Shown here: positions 16,778 through 25,213 of the stretch, one piece after another
Position numbering within the stretch: the first letter of the stretch is position 1
Layout of the letters: each line of letters starts with the position of its first letter
NCBI GenBank assembly: GCA_041920215.1
Contig: JAYRSJ010000012.1
Location: 72,944 to 136,943 of the forward strand
Length of the DNA stretch: 64,000 nucleotides
From: JAYRSJ01 sp041920215
GTDB lineage: Bacteria > Pseudomonadota > Gammaproteobacteria > Burkholderiales > Burkholderiaceae_C
Direction of reading: 5' to 3'
The notes under the pieces: generated by a model
Told to the model about the DNA's origin: nothing
Database searches by the model: none
The model's input: only the letters and a program-made list of their open reading frames with translations
Position numbers and translations under genes: made by a program

Positions 16778-17050
16778 TTGTCCACAGCGGGCGTGGATGA
16801 AACTGGGGGGAGAACATTTTTTTGAGCTTGCAGGGCTTGACTTATCCCCATAGTCGACGCTACGGGCCTGCGGCTGTATCAGCGGCGCACAGATGCTGCG
16901 ACGCAACTGATCGTTTTCCCGCAAGATCGCTAAGTACTTGATTCATATAGGCGAAGCCGAAGTGCTCAAAAAGTCGGCAAGCCAAGGCCGGACGCGCCGG
17001 ATCAAGGGCTTAGCGCTGCCCGCAAGGGCTTGTGCACAAAGTTATCCACA
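16778..17050. other. DnaA-box-like cluster in the minC-metG interval
   Basis: The 620-base gap between minC (16590) and the small gene at 17211 has no credible gene. It contains TTATCCACA at 17042-17050, an exact match to the classical DnaA box. The near-matches are TTGTCCACA (16778-16786), TTATCCCCA (16842-16850) and the palindrome TTGTGCACAA (17030-17039), the last four bases before the exact box. The whole gap shows no tRNA or other RNA gene that I can recognise. The nearby 13500-13748 gap has another copy, TGTGGACAA. Confidence 0.4.
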
Positions 17051-17210
17051 ACATCGGTGGATAGCTTGCCAAGCGCTTTTAAATCATAGGCTTAGCAGCG
17101 ATGCTTGAGGCAAGCTTGGAGCTTCTTCAGCCAAGTGAAAGCAGGCTGAGTCGCGCAAGCGGTTAAAGTGGCATGGCCCCGCGCACTGCGGACCGACCGA
17201 AGGAGCGATC

Positions 17211-17396
17211 TTGGCTACACCGAACTACTCATACGAAAAGCGCCAGCGCGAACTGGCCAAGAAACGCAAGAAGGAAGAAAAGGCCCAGCGCAAGCAAAGC
17301 GGCCGCCCGCAGGATGAGGCCGAGGGTCCAGCGCCCGAGGCGGGCGTCGATGACGCCGCCACCGACGACGCGGCGCCCAGGCCCGAGGGCGCCTGA
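17211..17396 (+). CDS. Small basic protein, unknown function
   Basis: A 61-residue protein read from a TTG start, MATPNYSYEKRQRELAKKRK. The start is supported by AAGGAG six bases upstream. The first 35 residues are strongly basic and helix-forming (ELAKKRKKEEKAQRKQ), and the tail is acidic and Ala-rich. There is no recognisable domain. Proteins of this MATPNYSYEK type are common in this bacterial group but uncharacterised. A strong hairpin lies directly after the stop. The gene sits just upstream of metG. Confidence 0.7.
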   Translation: MATPNYSYEKRQRELAKKRKKEEKAQRKQSGRPQDEAEGPAPEAGVDDAATDDAAPRPEGA

Positions 17397-17397
17397 A

Positions 17398-17417
17398 GGC
17401 GGCCGGAACCGGCCGCC
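17398..17417. terminator. Hairpin between the small gene and metG
   Basis: GGCGGCCGG-AA-CCGGCCGCC forms a 9-base palindrome two bases after the stop of the small gene. No T run follows. It overlaps the likely -35 region of metG, so it could be an attenuator or terminator for the small gene. Confidence 0.4.
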
Positions 17418-17418
17418 C

Positions 17419-17424
17419 TAGAAT
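17419..17424 (+). promoter_or_regulatory. Putative -10 box of metG
   Basis: TAGAAT in the context CCCTAGAATCACG lies 53 bases before the metG ATG, directly after the hairpin at 17398-17417. No convincing -35 is visible. Confidence 0.38.
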
Positions 17425-17477
17425 CACGCTCCCGCACAAAGCCCGCCGCTTTGCTCCGTGTTGCAAGCCCGCCTCTC

Positions 17478-19523
17478 ATGACCCGCAAGCTCTTCGTCAC
17501 TACCGCCCTGCCCTATGCCAACGCCAATTTCCATATTGGCCACATCATGGAGTACACCCAGGCCGATATCTGGGTGCGCTTCCAGCGCATGATGGGGTCG
17601 GAGGTGGCATTCGTCTGCGCGGACGACGCCCATGGCGCGCCCATCATGATTGCCGCCGAGAAGGCGGGCAAGACGCCGCAGGCCTTTGTGGCTGACATCG
17701 CCGCCGGCCGCAAGCAGTACCTCGACGGCTTCCACATCAGCTTTGACAACTGGCACTCGACCGACGGGCCCGAGAACCACGAGCTGTCCAAGGACATCTA
17801 CAAGGCCCTGCGGGCCAATGAGCTGATCTCGGTAAAGACCATCGAACAGTTCTTCGATCCGCAGAAGGCCATGTTCCTGCCCGACCGCTTCATCAAGGGC
17901 GAATGCCCGAAGTGCGGCGCCAAGGACCAGTACGGTGACTCCTGCGAGGTCTGCGGCGCGGTCTACACGCCCACCGAGCTGAAGAACCCCTTTTCGGTGC
18001 TGACCGGCGCGACGCCGGTGATGCGAAGCTCGGAACATTACTTCTTCAAGCTCAGCGATGCACGCTGCGTTGAGTTCCTGGAGCAGTGGACCCAGACCCC
18101 CGGGCGGCTGCAGAGCGAGGTGCTCAACAAGATCCGCGAGTGGTTCAGCAAGGACGAGGACGGCCAGGGCGGCCTGGGCGACTGGGACATCAGCCGCGAC
18201 GCCCCCTACTTCGGCATCGAGATCCCCGATGCGCCAGGCAAGTACTTCTATGTCTGGCTGGATGCCCCGATCGGCTATCTTGCCTCGCTGAAGAACTACT
18301 TCGCCAAGACCGGCCGCGACTTCGACGCCTTCCTGGCCGATCCGGCCATGGAACAGGTGCATTTCATCGGCAAGGACATCACCTACTTTCACACGCTGTT
18401 CTGGCCGGCCATGCTGCACTTCAGCGGCCGCAAGACGCCCGACCATGTGTTCGTGCACGGCTTCATGACCGTCAACAACGGCGAGAAGATGAGCAAGAGC
18501 CGCGGCACCGGCCTGGACCCGATGAAATACCTGGGCCTGGGCATGAACGCGCAATGGCTGCGTTACTACATCGCGGCCAAGCTCAATGCCAAGGTCGAGG
18601 ACATCGACTTCAACCCCGAGGACTTCGTCGCCCGCGTCAACTCCGATCTGGTCGGCAAGTACATCAATATCGCCTCGCGCGCCGCCGGCTTCCTCGCCAA
18701 GCGCTTCGCGGGCCAGCTCTCGGCCGATGTGGGCGTCGAGGGCCGCGCGCTGCTGGACAGCCTGCGCGCGCACAGCGCGACCGTGGCCGAGCTTTACGAG
18801 AGCCGCGAGTTCGGCAAGGCGCTGCGCGAGATCATGCTGCTGGCCGACCGGGTCAACGAGTACGTGGATCAGAACAAGCCCTGGGAGCTGGCCAAGCAGG
18901 AGGGCAAGGATCAGGTGCTGCAGGATGTCTGCAGCGTCTGCATCGAGGCCTTCCGCCTGCTGACCATCTATCTGAAGCCGGTGCTGCCGGCGCTGGCGGC
19001 CCAGGTCGAGCGCTTTCTGCAGGTCGAGCCGATGATGTTTGCCGACGCGCAGCGCGCCCTGGGCGCCCACCGCATCGGCGCCTACGAGCATCTGATGCAG
19101 CGGGTCGATCCCAAGATGCTGGAGGCCCTGTTCGAGCCTCCCGCCTCACCCACGGTCACGCCCGGCGGTGAAGACCTCGCCCCCGAGATCAAGATCGATG
19201 ATTTCAGCAAGGTCGATCTGCGCATCGCCAGGATCGTCAAGGCGGAAGCTGTCGACGGCAGCGACAAGCTGCTGCGCCTCACGCTGGACGTGGGCGAAGG
19301 CAGAATGCGCAATGTCTTCTCCGGCATCAAGAGCGCCTACCAGCCCGCCGATCTCGAAGGCAAGCTGACGGTGATGGTGGCCAATCTGGCGCCGCGCAAG
19401 ATGAAGTTCGGCGTCAGCGAAGGCATGGTGCTGGCCGCCAGCCATGCCGACGAGCAGGCCCATCCGGGCATCTTCGTGCTGGAGCCCTTCCCCGGCGCTC
19501 AGCCCGGCATGCGGGTGCGCTGA
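17478..19523 (+). CDS. metG: Methionyl-tRNA synthetase
   Basis: A 681-residue class I synthetase starting MTRKLFVTTALPYANANFHI. The HIGH motif is at residues 19-22 and KMSKS is at about 337-341. A zinc-knuckle pair, C143-P-K-C146 and C156-E-V-C159, makes it the type with one knuckle. The C-terminal domain from about residue 575 is a tRNA-binding OB fold (KIDDFSKVDLRIARIV), giving a dimerising MetG as in E. coli. It charges initiator and elongator tRNA-Met. The next gene begins 34 bases after its stop. Confidence 0.98.
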   Translation: MTRKLFVTTALPYANANFHIGHIMEYTQADIWVRFQRMMGSEVAFVCADDAHGAPIMIAAEKAGKTPQAFVADIAAGRKQYLDGFHISFDNWHSTDGPENHELSKDIYKALRANELISVKTIEQFFDPQKAMFLPDRFIKGECPKCGAKDQYGDSCEVCGAVYTPTELKNPFSVLTGATPVMRSSEHYFFKLSDARCVEFLEQWTQTPGRLQSEVLNKIREWFSKDEDGQGGLGDWDISRDAPYFGIEIPDAPGKYFYVWLDAPIGYLASLKNYFAKTGRDFDAFLADPAMEQVHFIGKDITYFHTLFWPAMLHFSGRKTPDHVFVHGFMTVNNGEKMSKSRGTGLDPMKYLGLGMNAQWLRYYIAAKLNAKVEDIDFNPEDFVARVNSDLVGKYINIASRAAGFLAKRFAGQLSADVGVEGRALLDSLRAHSATVAELYESREFGKALREIMLLADRVNEYVDQNKPWELAKQEGKDQVLQDVCSVCIEAFRLLTIYLKPVLPALAAQVERFLQVEPMMFADAQRALGAHRIGAYEHLMQRVDPKMLEALFEPPASPTVTPGGEDLAPEIKIDDFSKVDLRIARIVKAEAVDGSDKLLRLTLDVGEGRMRNVFSGIKSAYQPADLEGKLTVMVANLAPRKMKFGVSEGMVLAASHADEQAHPGIFVLEPFPGAQPGMRVR

Positions 19524-19557
19524 GGCGGCAACGGGACGCGGCAGCATCGCCCCAGCC

Positions 19558-21228
19558 ATGCCGCCGCTCCATGCCTTCCGCCCCCGCCTATTGACTGCGC
19601 TGCGCGGCTACAACCGCCACCGATTCATCGCCGACATCGGGGCCGGCCTGACGGTCGGCGTGGTCGCCCTGCCGCTGGCCATTGCCTTCGCGATTGCCAG
19701 CGGCGTCAAGCCCGAGCAGGGCCTGATCACCGCCATCATCGGCGGCTTCCTGATCTCGGCCCTGGGCGGTTCGCCGGTACAGATCGGCGGCCCGGCCGGC
19801 GCCTTCATCGTCATCATCTACGGCATCGTCCAGCGCTACGGCCTGGCCAATCTGCTGATCGCCACCATGCTCGCCGGCGGCCTGCTGATGCTGATGGGCG
19901 CGCTGCGGCTGGGCGCGCTGGTGCGCTACATCCCGGTCAGCATCGTGATCGGTTTCACCAACGGCATCGCGGTGCTGATCGGGCTGTCGCAGCTGAAGGA
20001 TCTGCTGGGTCTGCCGATCGCAGCCATGCCCGCTGACTTTTTCGGTCAGCTGCAGGCCCTGAGCCGCCATATCGGCGACGTCAACCCGCCGGCCCTGCTG
20101 CTGGGGCTGGGCGCGGCCCTGATCGTGCTGGTCTGGCCCAAGACCTACAAGATGCAACGCGGCCACGGGCCCTGGCGGCAGCGCGCGCACCGCGTCATGG
20201 CCCAGTTGCCCGGCACAGTGATCGCCCTGGTCGGCGCGACCCTGATTGCCCAGCTGCTGGCCCTGCCGGTGGAGACCATAGGCAGCCGCTTCGGCGGCAT
20301 TCCGCAGACCCTGCCCGGCTTCGCCCTGCCCGACTTCAGCTGGGAGACCGCCAGACAGCTGGTGATCCCGACCATCACGATCGCCTTGCTGGGCGCGATC
20401 GAGTCGCTGCTGTGCGCCCGGGTTGCGGACAATATGAGCGCGCTGCCCCGCCACGACCCCAACCAGGAACTGATGGCGCAGGGGGCGGCCAATCTGGTCG
20501 TGCCCTTCTTCGGTGGCATACCGGCAACCGGCACCATCGCCCGCACCGTCACCAATGTGCGCGCCGGTGCCACCAGCCCCGTTGCCGGCATCGTGCATGC
20601 ACTGACGATTCTTGCCATCGTGCTGCTGGCCGCGCCATTGGCCGAATATGTGCCGCTGGCGGCCCTGGCCGGCATTCTGCTGGTGGTGGCCTGGAATATG
20701 GGCGAGTGGCATGAGTTCGCCCGCCTGCGCCGCTTCAGCCTGCCCTACCGCACGATACTGCTGGGCACCTTCGTGCTGACCGTGGTCTTCGACCTGACGG
20801 TGGCGGTGGAGGTAGGCCTGGTGCTGGCCTGCCTGTTCTTCATCTACCGGATGAGTACCCTGTTCCGGGTCGAGCGCATCGAGCCCCCGACGCAAGCGCC
20901 GCCGGGCAGCGAGCTGCGTCGGCTCTACGGCGCGCTGTTCTTCGGCGCCGTCGGCAAGGTGGAAGGCTTGGCCGAGAGCCTGCCGCCCGGCACCCAGCGC
21001 CTGGTGCTGGACATGAGCAAGCTGATCTCGATGGACACCTCGGGACTGGACGCACTGACCCAGTTGCAGCGCACGCTGGCGCGCCAGGGGCAGCAGTTGC
21101 AGCTCTGCTGCCTGAACGAGCAGCCGGCCAGCCTGGTCCGGCGCGGGGGACTGGCCGAGGCCCTGGGGCCGCAAGGCATACACGCCGATCTGCAGGCCTG
21201 GCTCGGTGCCAGCCGCGCCGGCCTGTAA
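19558..21228 (+). CDS. SulP/SLC26-family anion transporter
   Basis: A 556-residue inner-membrane protein starting MPPLHAFRPRLLTALRGYNR. The transporter core has ten or more membrane segments. These include GLTVGVVALPLAIAFAIASG, with the family motif, and FIADIGAGLTVGVVAL near the N-terminus. A cytoplasmic STAS domain starts at about residue 455 (LVLDMSKLISMDTSGLDALT). The SulP family transports sulfate, bicarbonate or dicarboxylates. The closest E. coli protein is the C4-dicarboxylate transporter DauA, but specificity cannot be read from the sequence. The stop overlaps the TAAAAT box of the next genes. Confidence 0.9.
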   Translation: MPPLHAFRPRLLTALRGYNRHRFIADIGAGLTVGVVALPLAIAFAIASGVKPEQGLITAIIGGFLISALGGSPVQIGGPAGAFIVIIYGIVQRYGLANLLIATMLAGGLLMLMGALRLGALVRYIPVSIVIGFTNGIAVLIGLSQLKDLLGLPIAAMPADFFGQLQALSRHIGDVNPPALLLGLGAALIVLVWPKTYKMQRGHGPWRQRAHRVMAQLPGTVIALVGATLIAQLLALPVETIGSRFGGIPQTLPGFALPDFSWETARQLVIPTITIALLGAIESLLCARVADNMSALPRHDPNQELMAQGAANLVVPFFGGIPATGTIARTVTNVRAGATSPVAGIVHALTILAIVLLAAPLAEYVPLAALAGILLVVAWNMGEWHEFARLRRFSLPYRTILLGTFVLTVVFDLTVAVEVGLVLACLFFIYRMSTLFRVERIEPPTQAPPGSELRRLYGALFFGAVGKVEGLAESLPPGTQRLVLDMSKLISMDTSGLDALTQLQRTLARQGQQLQLCCLNEQPASLVRRGGLAEALGPQGIHADLQAWLGASRAGL

Positions 21229-21231
21229 AAT
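21226..21231 (+). promoter_or_regulatory. Putative -10 box of DUF3460-scpA
   Basis: TAAAAT, in TGTAAAATCGC, overlaps the stop codon of the SulP gene and lies 34 bases before the DUF3460 ATG. The context is the same as for glnS. Confidence 0.4.
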
Positions 21232-21265
21232 CGCACTTTCTTATCCCGAGCCTCAGCCCCACACC

Positions 21266-21469
21266 ATGCCCTTGTTCTGGAAGCCCTACAAATCCGAAGT
21301 CAGCCAGTTCATCGACGAGCTGAAGGCCAAGAAGCCGACGCTGGAACAGGAACAGCGCGCCGGCCGTGCCCTGCTATGGGACAAGGCGGTGGATCGCCAG
21401 GCCCAGGCCGAGTACCGGACCGCCCGTGTGCCGCAGCAGCCCTACGTCTACCAGACGCGCGGCGAGTAA
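21266..21469 (+). CDS. DUF3460 family small protein
   Basis: A 67-residue protein starting MPLFWKPYKSEVSQFIDELK. The compact helical sequence with TLEQEQRAGRALLWDK is typical of DUF3460, a betaproteobacterial family of unknown role. It is regularly found next to scpA, which starts four bases downstream here. This close spacing suggests co-transcription and perhaps a joint role with chromosome segregation, though that is an inference. Confidence 0.85.
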   Translation: MPLFWKPYKSEVSQFIDELKAKKPTLEQEQRAGRALLWDKAVDRQAQAEYRTARVPQQPYVYQTRGE

Positions 21470-21472
21470 GGC

Positions 21473-22345
21473 TTGAACGCCGCCGAGGCCGCAGGGTCGG
21501 CCGAGCTGCTGGCTGCCGAGCCCGAACCCGGCAGCGCCGCCGCCCTGCCCCAGGAGGTCGACGGCATCGCGGTGGCACGCCTCTATGGCGAGCCACTGTT
21601 CGCGATGCCGCAGGATCTCTACATCCCGCCGGATGCGCTGGAGGTGTTCCTGGAGGCCTTCGAGGGTCCGCTGGATCTGCTGCTGTACCTGATACGGCGC
21701 CAAAACTTCAACATCCTGGACATCCCGCTGGCCGACGTCACCCGCCAGTACCTCAGCTACGTCGACCAGATCCGCAAGAGCAATCTGGAGCTGGCCAGCG
21801 AATATCTGCTGATGGCGGCGATGCTGATCGAGATCAAGTCGCGCATGCTGCTGCCGCCCAAGAAGAGCGAGGACGGCACCGAACCCGAGGATCCGCGCGC
21901 CGAGCTGGTACGCCGCCTGCTCGAGTATGAGCAGATCAAGCTGGCCGCCGCGCGCCTGGACGCACTGCCGGTGCTGGGCCGCGACTTCCTGCGGGCACAG
22001 GTGCATATCGAGCAATCGCTGACACCGCGCTTCCCTGATGTGTCGGTGGACGATTTGCGCGCCGCTTGGGCCGAGCTGATGAAGCGCGCCAAGCTCAACG
22101 CCCACCACAAGATCAGCCGCGAGCAGCTGTCGGTGCGCGAGCATATGAGCATCGTGCTGCGCCGCCTGCAGGGTCAGCGCTACCGGGTGTTCGAGGAGCT
22201 GTTCGAGATCGAGCGCGGACCCCAGGTGCTGGTCGTGACCTTTATCGCGATGCTGGAGCTGGCCCGCGAGCGGCTGCTGGAGATCACCCAGGCCGAGGCC
22301 TTTGCGCCGATCTATGTGCGCCTGGCCTACACACCGGCCGATTGA
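21473..22345 (+). CDS. scpA: Segregation and condensation protein A
   Basis: A 290-residue kleisin subunit of the SMC-ScpAB condensin complex. The conserved N-terminal ScpA segment is LEAFEGPLDLLLYLIRRQNF, and the C-terminal winged helix ends in QAEAFAPIYVRLAYTP. The start is a TTG four bases after the DUF3460 stop. An ATG at 21605 would remove about 44 residues of an Ala-rich N-terminal extension with no effect on the conserved core, so the true start could be there. The partner scpB is not in the window. Confidence 0.93.
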   Translation: MNAAEAAGSAELLAAEPEPGSAAALPQEVDGIAVARLYGEPLFAMPQDLYIPPDALEVFLEAFEGPLDLLLYLIRRQNFNILDIPLADVTRQYLSYVDQIRKSNLELASEYLLMAAMLIEIKSRMLLPPKKSEDGTEPEDPRAELVRRLLEYEQIKLAAARLDALPVLGRDFLRAQVHIEQSLTPRFPDVSVDDLRAAWAELMKRAKLNAHHKISREQLSVREHMSIVLRRLQGQRYRVFEELFEIERGPQVLVVTFIAMLELARERLLEITQAEAFAPIYVRLAYTPAD

Positions 22346-22352
22346 CCTCGGC

Positions 22353-23090
22353 TCACTGCGGCAGCGGTGCCCGCCAGGTCGAGAACTGCTCGTCGGGGTG
22401 GCGCTGCACCATCTGGCCTATCGCCAGCACCGCCTGGGTGCGCGAGTTGACACCCAGGGCCTTCAGCACCGCGGCCACATGGTCCTTGATGGTCTCGACC
22501 GAAACCCCCAGTTCGCGGGCGATCACCTTGTTGGGTTTGCCCTGTAGCAGCAGGGCCAGCACATCGGTCTGGCGAGGCGTCAGATTCAGTGCCGCCAGGC
22601 CCTCGGTGGTCTGGTAGCCGGCCCCTATCGCCGACTGCTGGATCTGCTGCAGACGCTCATTGCTGCTCAGCGGTGCCGGCTGTGTGCTCAGCTCGTTGCC
22701 CAAGCTCATCGGCGGCACATAGATACCGCCGGACATCACCAGGCGCAGGGCCTGCGCCAGCATCTCGGTGCTGCTGCGCTTGGGCACAAAGCCCATCGCC
22801 CCCTGATCGATGGAGCGGATCACGTCGCTGGCACGGTCTGAGGCCGAAATCACCACGACCGGCAACGCCGGATAGGCCGCACGGAACTCATCGAGCACGT
22901 CGAAGCCGCTGGCATCGCCCAACTGCAGATCCAGCAGCACCAGATCGAAATCCTGCCGCAGCTTGAGCGTTGCGCGCGCTGCTGCGGCGCTGTCCGCGCC
23001 CACCACCTCGACCTGGTCACCCAGACCTTCGATGACCGTCTGCAGTGCTGACAGGATCAGTGGGTGATCATCGATCAGCAGCACTTTCAT
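22353..23090 (-). CDS. LuxR/NarL-family response regulator
   Basis: A 245-residue two-domain regulator. The receiver has acidic residues at 7-8 in MKVLLIDDHP and phospho-accepting D54 in LVLLDLQLGD. The C-terminal HTH is LNLTPRQTDVLALLLQGKPN followed by KVIARELGVSVETIKDHVAA. No kinase gene is adjacent, so it is an orphan, possibly served by one of the kinases further right. The gene is convergent with scpA. Confidence 0.9.
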   Translation of the reverse strand: MKVLLIDDHPLILSALQTVIEGLGDQVEVVGADSAAAARATLKLRQDFDLVLLDLQLGDASGFDVLDEFRAAYPALPVVVISASDRASDVIRSIDQGAMGFVPKRSSTEMLAQALRLVMSGGIYVPPMSLGNELSTQPAPLSSNERLQQIQQSAIGAGYQTTEGLAALNLTPRQTDVLALLLQGKPNKVIARELGVSVETIKDHVAAVLKALGVNSRTQAVLAIGQMVQRHPDEQFSTWRAPLPQ

Positions 23091-23203
23091 TCGCTTCCCC
23101 CAGGGCTAACACCCCTTTTAGCAAGGTCGCGATGATAGGCGAGCGCCCCCGCGCCTGGGCACTCCCCTCATGGGTGATGTCGCGAGTCGAAAGTTCGCAA
23201 TTC

Positions 23204-23216
23204 GATCAAATTGATC
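23204..23216. promoter_or_regulatory. Palindrome upstream of the response regulator
   Basis: GATCAAATTGATC is an odd-length perfect dyad in the 150-base gap upstream of the response regulator gene. It may be an operator. No regulator can be assigned from the sequence. Confidence 0.3.
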
Positions 23217-23242
23217 AGATACCAAAGCAAAGCCGTCGGACC

Positions 23243-23695
23243 TCAGCGCAGGCGCCGGGTCAGCGACTCGGCCACGCAGACCGGCTTGTCGCCGCCCTCG
23301 CGCTCCACGGTGCACAACACCTTGAGCTGGGCGCCACCGCTGATCTCTTCATAGGACAGCAGGGTGAAGCGCGCGCGCAGGCGGCTGCCAGCCGGCACCG
23401 GTGCCGGAAAGCGCACCCTGTCCAGCCCGTAGTTCAGACCCATGCGGCAGTCGGCGATCTCGAAGCCGGTGTCGAAGAACACCGGCAGCAGGGACAGGGT
23501 CAGAAAGCCATGGGCGATGGTGCCGCCGAAGGGGCCAGCAGCGGCCCGCGTGACGTCGGTATGGATCCACTGCTGATCATCGGTGGCATCGGCAAAGCGC
23601 TGGATGCGCTGCTGATCGACCAGCAGCCAGTCGCTGACGCCGATCTCCTCACCGACCCGACCGGCCAGCTCGACCAGACTTTCGAAACGACGCAT
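23243..23695 (-). CDS. MaoC-like (R)-specific enoyl-CoA hydratase/dehydratase
   Basis: A 150-residue single hot-dog protein starting MRRFESLVELAGRVGEEIGV. The hydratase motif F-A-x-x-T-x-D-x4-H is present as FADATDDQQWIH (D40, H45), followed by GPFGGTIAHGFLTLSLLP. These proteins hydrate trans-2-enoyl-CoA to (R)-3-hydroxyacyl-CoA, often feeding PHA synthesis. The physiological substrate is not evident here. A second ATG six codons upstream is possible. The gene is unlinked in function to its neighbours. Confidence 0.88.
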   Translation of the reverse strand: MRRFESLVELAGRVGEEIGVSDWLLVDQQRIQRFADATDDQQWIHTDVTRAAAGPFGGTIAHGFLTLSLLPVFFDTGFEIADCRMGLNYGLDRVRFPAPVPAGSRLRARFTLLSYEEISGGAQLKVLCTVEREGGDKPVCVAESLTRRLR

Positions 23696-23833
23696 AGGCT
23701 TGCTTTCCTCCATGCGACAGACCCCACGTCCACCGCTTGTGCGGATCTTGCGGGCGCCGTACGGAGCCGTCTGTCGCCTGGATGTCAAATCCGCCGGACG
23801 ATGTGGGCTGGCGCTTGCGGCGACAATGCGCCG

Positions 23834-24265
23834 ATGTTTGCTCCGTCTCAACTCGAGGTGCGCCGATTCTTCTGCACCACCTACCGCAAGCTGCGCGCAA
23901 GCCAGCCCCTGATTCCCATGGAGGCCCTGGCAGCCCACTGGATAGACGAGCATCCGGAGTACCACGCCGAGCTTGGCGACGAGGAGGCGGCCCTGGCCGC
24001 CGTTTACAGCGTCGAGGAGGGGCGCAGCAATCCCTTCCTGCACCTGGCCATGCATCTGACGCTCAGCGAGCAGCAGTCGATAGACCAGCCCAGCGGCATA
24101 CGTCAGGCCATCGAGCTACTGGCGGCGCGGCGCAACTCGCTGCACGAGGCGCACCATGTGGCGATGGACTGCCTGGGCGAGATGATCTGGGCCTCGCAGC
24201 GCAGCGGTTTGCCACCCGATGGTCACGCCTATCTGGAAGCGGTCAGAAAAAAAGCCACGCGCTAG
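23834..24265 (+). CDS. DUF1841 family protein
   Basis: A 143-residue protein starting MFAPSQLEVRRFFCTTYRKL. The block FLHLAMHLTLSEQQSIDQPS near the middle and the HEAHHVAMDCLGEMIW segment match DUF1841, a betaproteobacterial and gammaproteobacterial family of unknown function. It contains conserved histidines that could bind a metal. GACAAT sits six bases before the ATG, which suggests a leaderless transcript. Its stop lies inside a terminator hairpin serving the convergent genes. Confidence 0.85.
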   Translation: MFAPSQLEVRRFFCTTYRKLRASQPLIPMEALAAHWIDEHPEYHAELGDEEAALAAVYSVEEGRSNPFLHLAMHLTLSEQQSIDQPSGIRQAIELLAARRNSLHEAHHVAMDCLGEMIWASQRSGLPPDGHAYLEAVRKKATR

Positions 24266-24272
24266 CGTGGCT
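24247..24272 (-). terminator. Rho-independent terminator of the flgA/flgM/flgN-like unit
   Basis: The stem AGCCACGC / GCGTGGCT with loop GCTA is followed in the leftward direction by a run of seven T. It serves the leftward flagellar genes ending at 24302 and overlaps the last codons of DUF1841 (stop at 24263-24265). Confidence 0.75.
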
Positions 24273-24301
24273 TTCGGTCGGGAGCGGGACGGCGCGCGGA
24301 C

Positions 24302-24715
24302 TCAGGCCTGGTAGGAGCCGCCACCCAGCGAGCTGCGTTCCGCCTTGCCGAGCGCCGAATACAGGCCGGTGGCCTCACCGGGCATCAGCACATCGATGGC
24401 GCGGTCAAGTGCGGCCGTGGCGCGGGCCAGCGATTCGCGCTGGGCAGCCACCCTTCCGCCGGCCATCACCAAGCGGTGGCGCAGGGCTGGCGGCACCTGG
24501 CCGGCGCGGGCAGCTTCGCTGAACATCGCGATCGCCTGTGCCAGGGCCTGGTGCAGCGCGCAGGCGTGCAGCTCGATCGCCTGGCTGTCGCGGCGCAGCA
24601 GCGCCTCGCCCAGCTGATTCAGGCAGGTCTCAACCGCGACCAGCGGTTGCTCCAGGGACTCGCCCAGTTCGGGATCGGCCATCAGTTTGGAATCAGTGGG
24701 AGGCAAGGCGTGCAT
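24302..24715 (-). CDS. flgN: FlgN-like flagellar export chaperone (position-based)
   Basis: A 137-residue mostly helical protein starting MHALPPTDSKLMADPELGES. No clear catalytic motif is present. The helical segments VAVETCLNQLGEALLRRD and RESLARATAALDRAIDVL are consistent with a small chaperone. Its place immediately downstream of flgM and flgA matches the flgA-flgM-flgN order in many proteobacteria, where FlgN escorts the hook-associated proteins FlgK and FlgL. The sequence alone is weak evidence. An alternative start is MADPELG 11 codons in. Confidence 0.6.
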   Translation of the reverse strand: MHALPPTDSKLMADPELGESLEQPLVAVETCLNQLGEALLRRDSQAIELHACALHQALAQAIAMFSEAARAGQVPPALRHRLVMAGGRVAAQRESLARATAALDRAIDVLMPGEATGLYSALGKAERSSLGGGSYQA

Positions 24716-24794
24716 AGCGGTACCCGCCGCGAGGCGTTGGGGTGTAGGGGCTCAGACCAAATGCCGGCAGCGCCAGGCGCCGGCTGCCGACAAC

Positions 24795-25112
24795 TCAGTG
24801 CGGCGACATTCGGCCGATCATCTCCTGGGCATTCGAGATCAGCTTGTCGGCAATCGCATCGGCATTGACGCTGAACTTGCCTTCGCTGATCGCCTGCGCA
24901 ATCCGCTGTACCTTCTCGGCGTCGAACGAGCCTTCCTCGGGAACGCCCGACAGCAGCTGGCTGGCATTGCTAGAGAGCTGGATCTGGGCGCTGGCCTCCG
25001 GGGCCTTACGCGCTATCGCCGCACCCTGCGAACGCCCGGCCTCTGCGGCGCCGGCTCGCTCGCCCGTCACCGGCAGCGCGGTGCTTGCTTCTGGGCTGTT
25101 ACCGATTTTCAT
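24795..25112 (-). CDS. flgM: Anti-sigma-28 factor FlgM
   Basis: A 105-residue protein starting MKIGNSPEASTALPVTGERA, with a disordered N-terminal half. The C-terminal sigma-binding region includes IQLSSNASQLLSG and FDAEKVQRIAQAISEGKFSV, ending DKLISNAQEMIGRM, as in FlgM. It binds FliA until the hook-basal body is finished, then is secreted. GGAG lies eight bases before the ATG. It carries its own FliA-type promoter at 25163-25189, giving the classic feedback. Confidence 0.93.
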   Translation of the reverse strand: MKIGNSPEASTALPVTGERAGAAEAGRSQGAAIARKAPEASAQIQLSSNASQLLSGVPEEGSFDAEKVQRIAQAISEGKFSVNADAIADKLISNAQEMIGRMSPH

Positions 25113-25162
25113 GCTGTTCTCCAAAGGTCATGGATGGACCCTGACCTGTCCAGTTTCCCGGT

Positions 25163-25189
25163 GTATCGACGCGGCGCGCCAGGACTTTA
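25163..25189 (-). promoter_or_regulatory. Sigma-28 (FliA) promoter of flgM
   Basis: Leftward reading gives TAAAG, 14 bases, then GTCGATAC. This matches the T(A/C)AAG-N14-G(C/T)CGATA form seen three more times in the window. It sits 50 bases before the flgM ATG, downstream of flgA, so flgM can be read from flgA and also from its own FliA promoter. Confidence 0.75.
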
Positions 25190-25213
25190 GGGTTTTCGCT
25201 GTTCCGCTCGTCC

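Noticed and set aside
16591..17210. tRNA or structured RNA gene in the minC-metG gap
   Set aside because: No TψC-like GTTCGA box or clover-leaf pairing was visible.
19588..21183. 531-codon antisense open frame opposite the SulP transporter
   Set aside because: Shadow of a GC-rich membrane protein gene, no motif seen.
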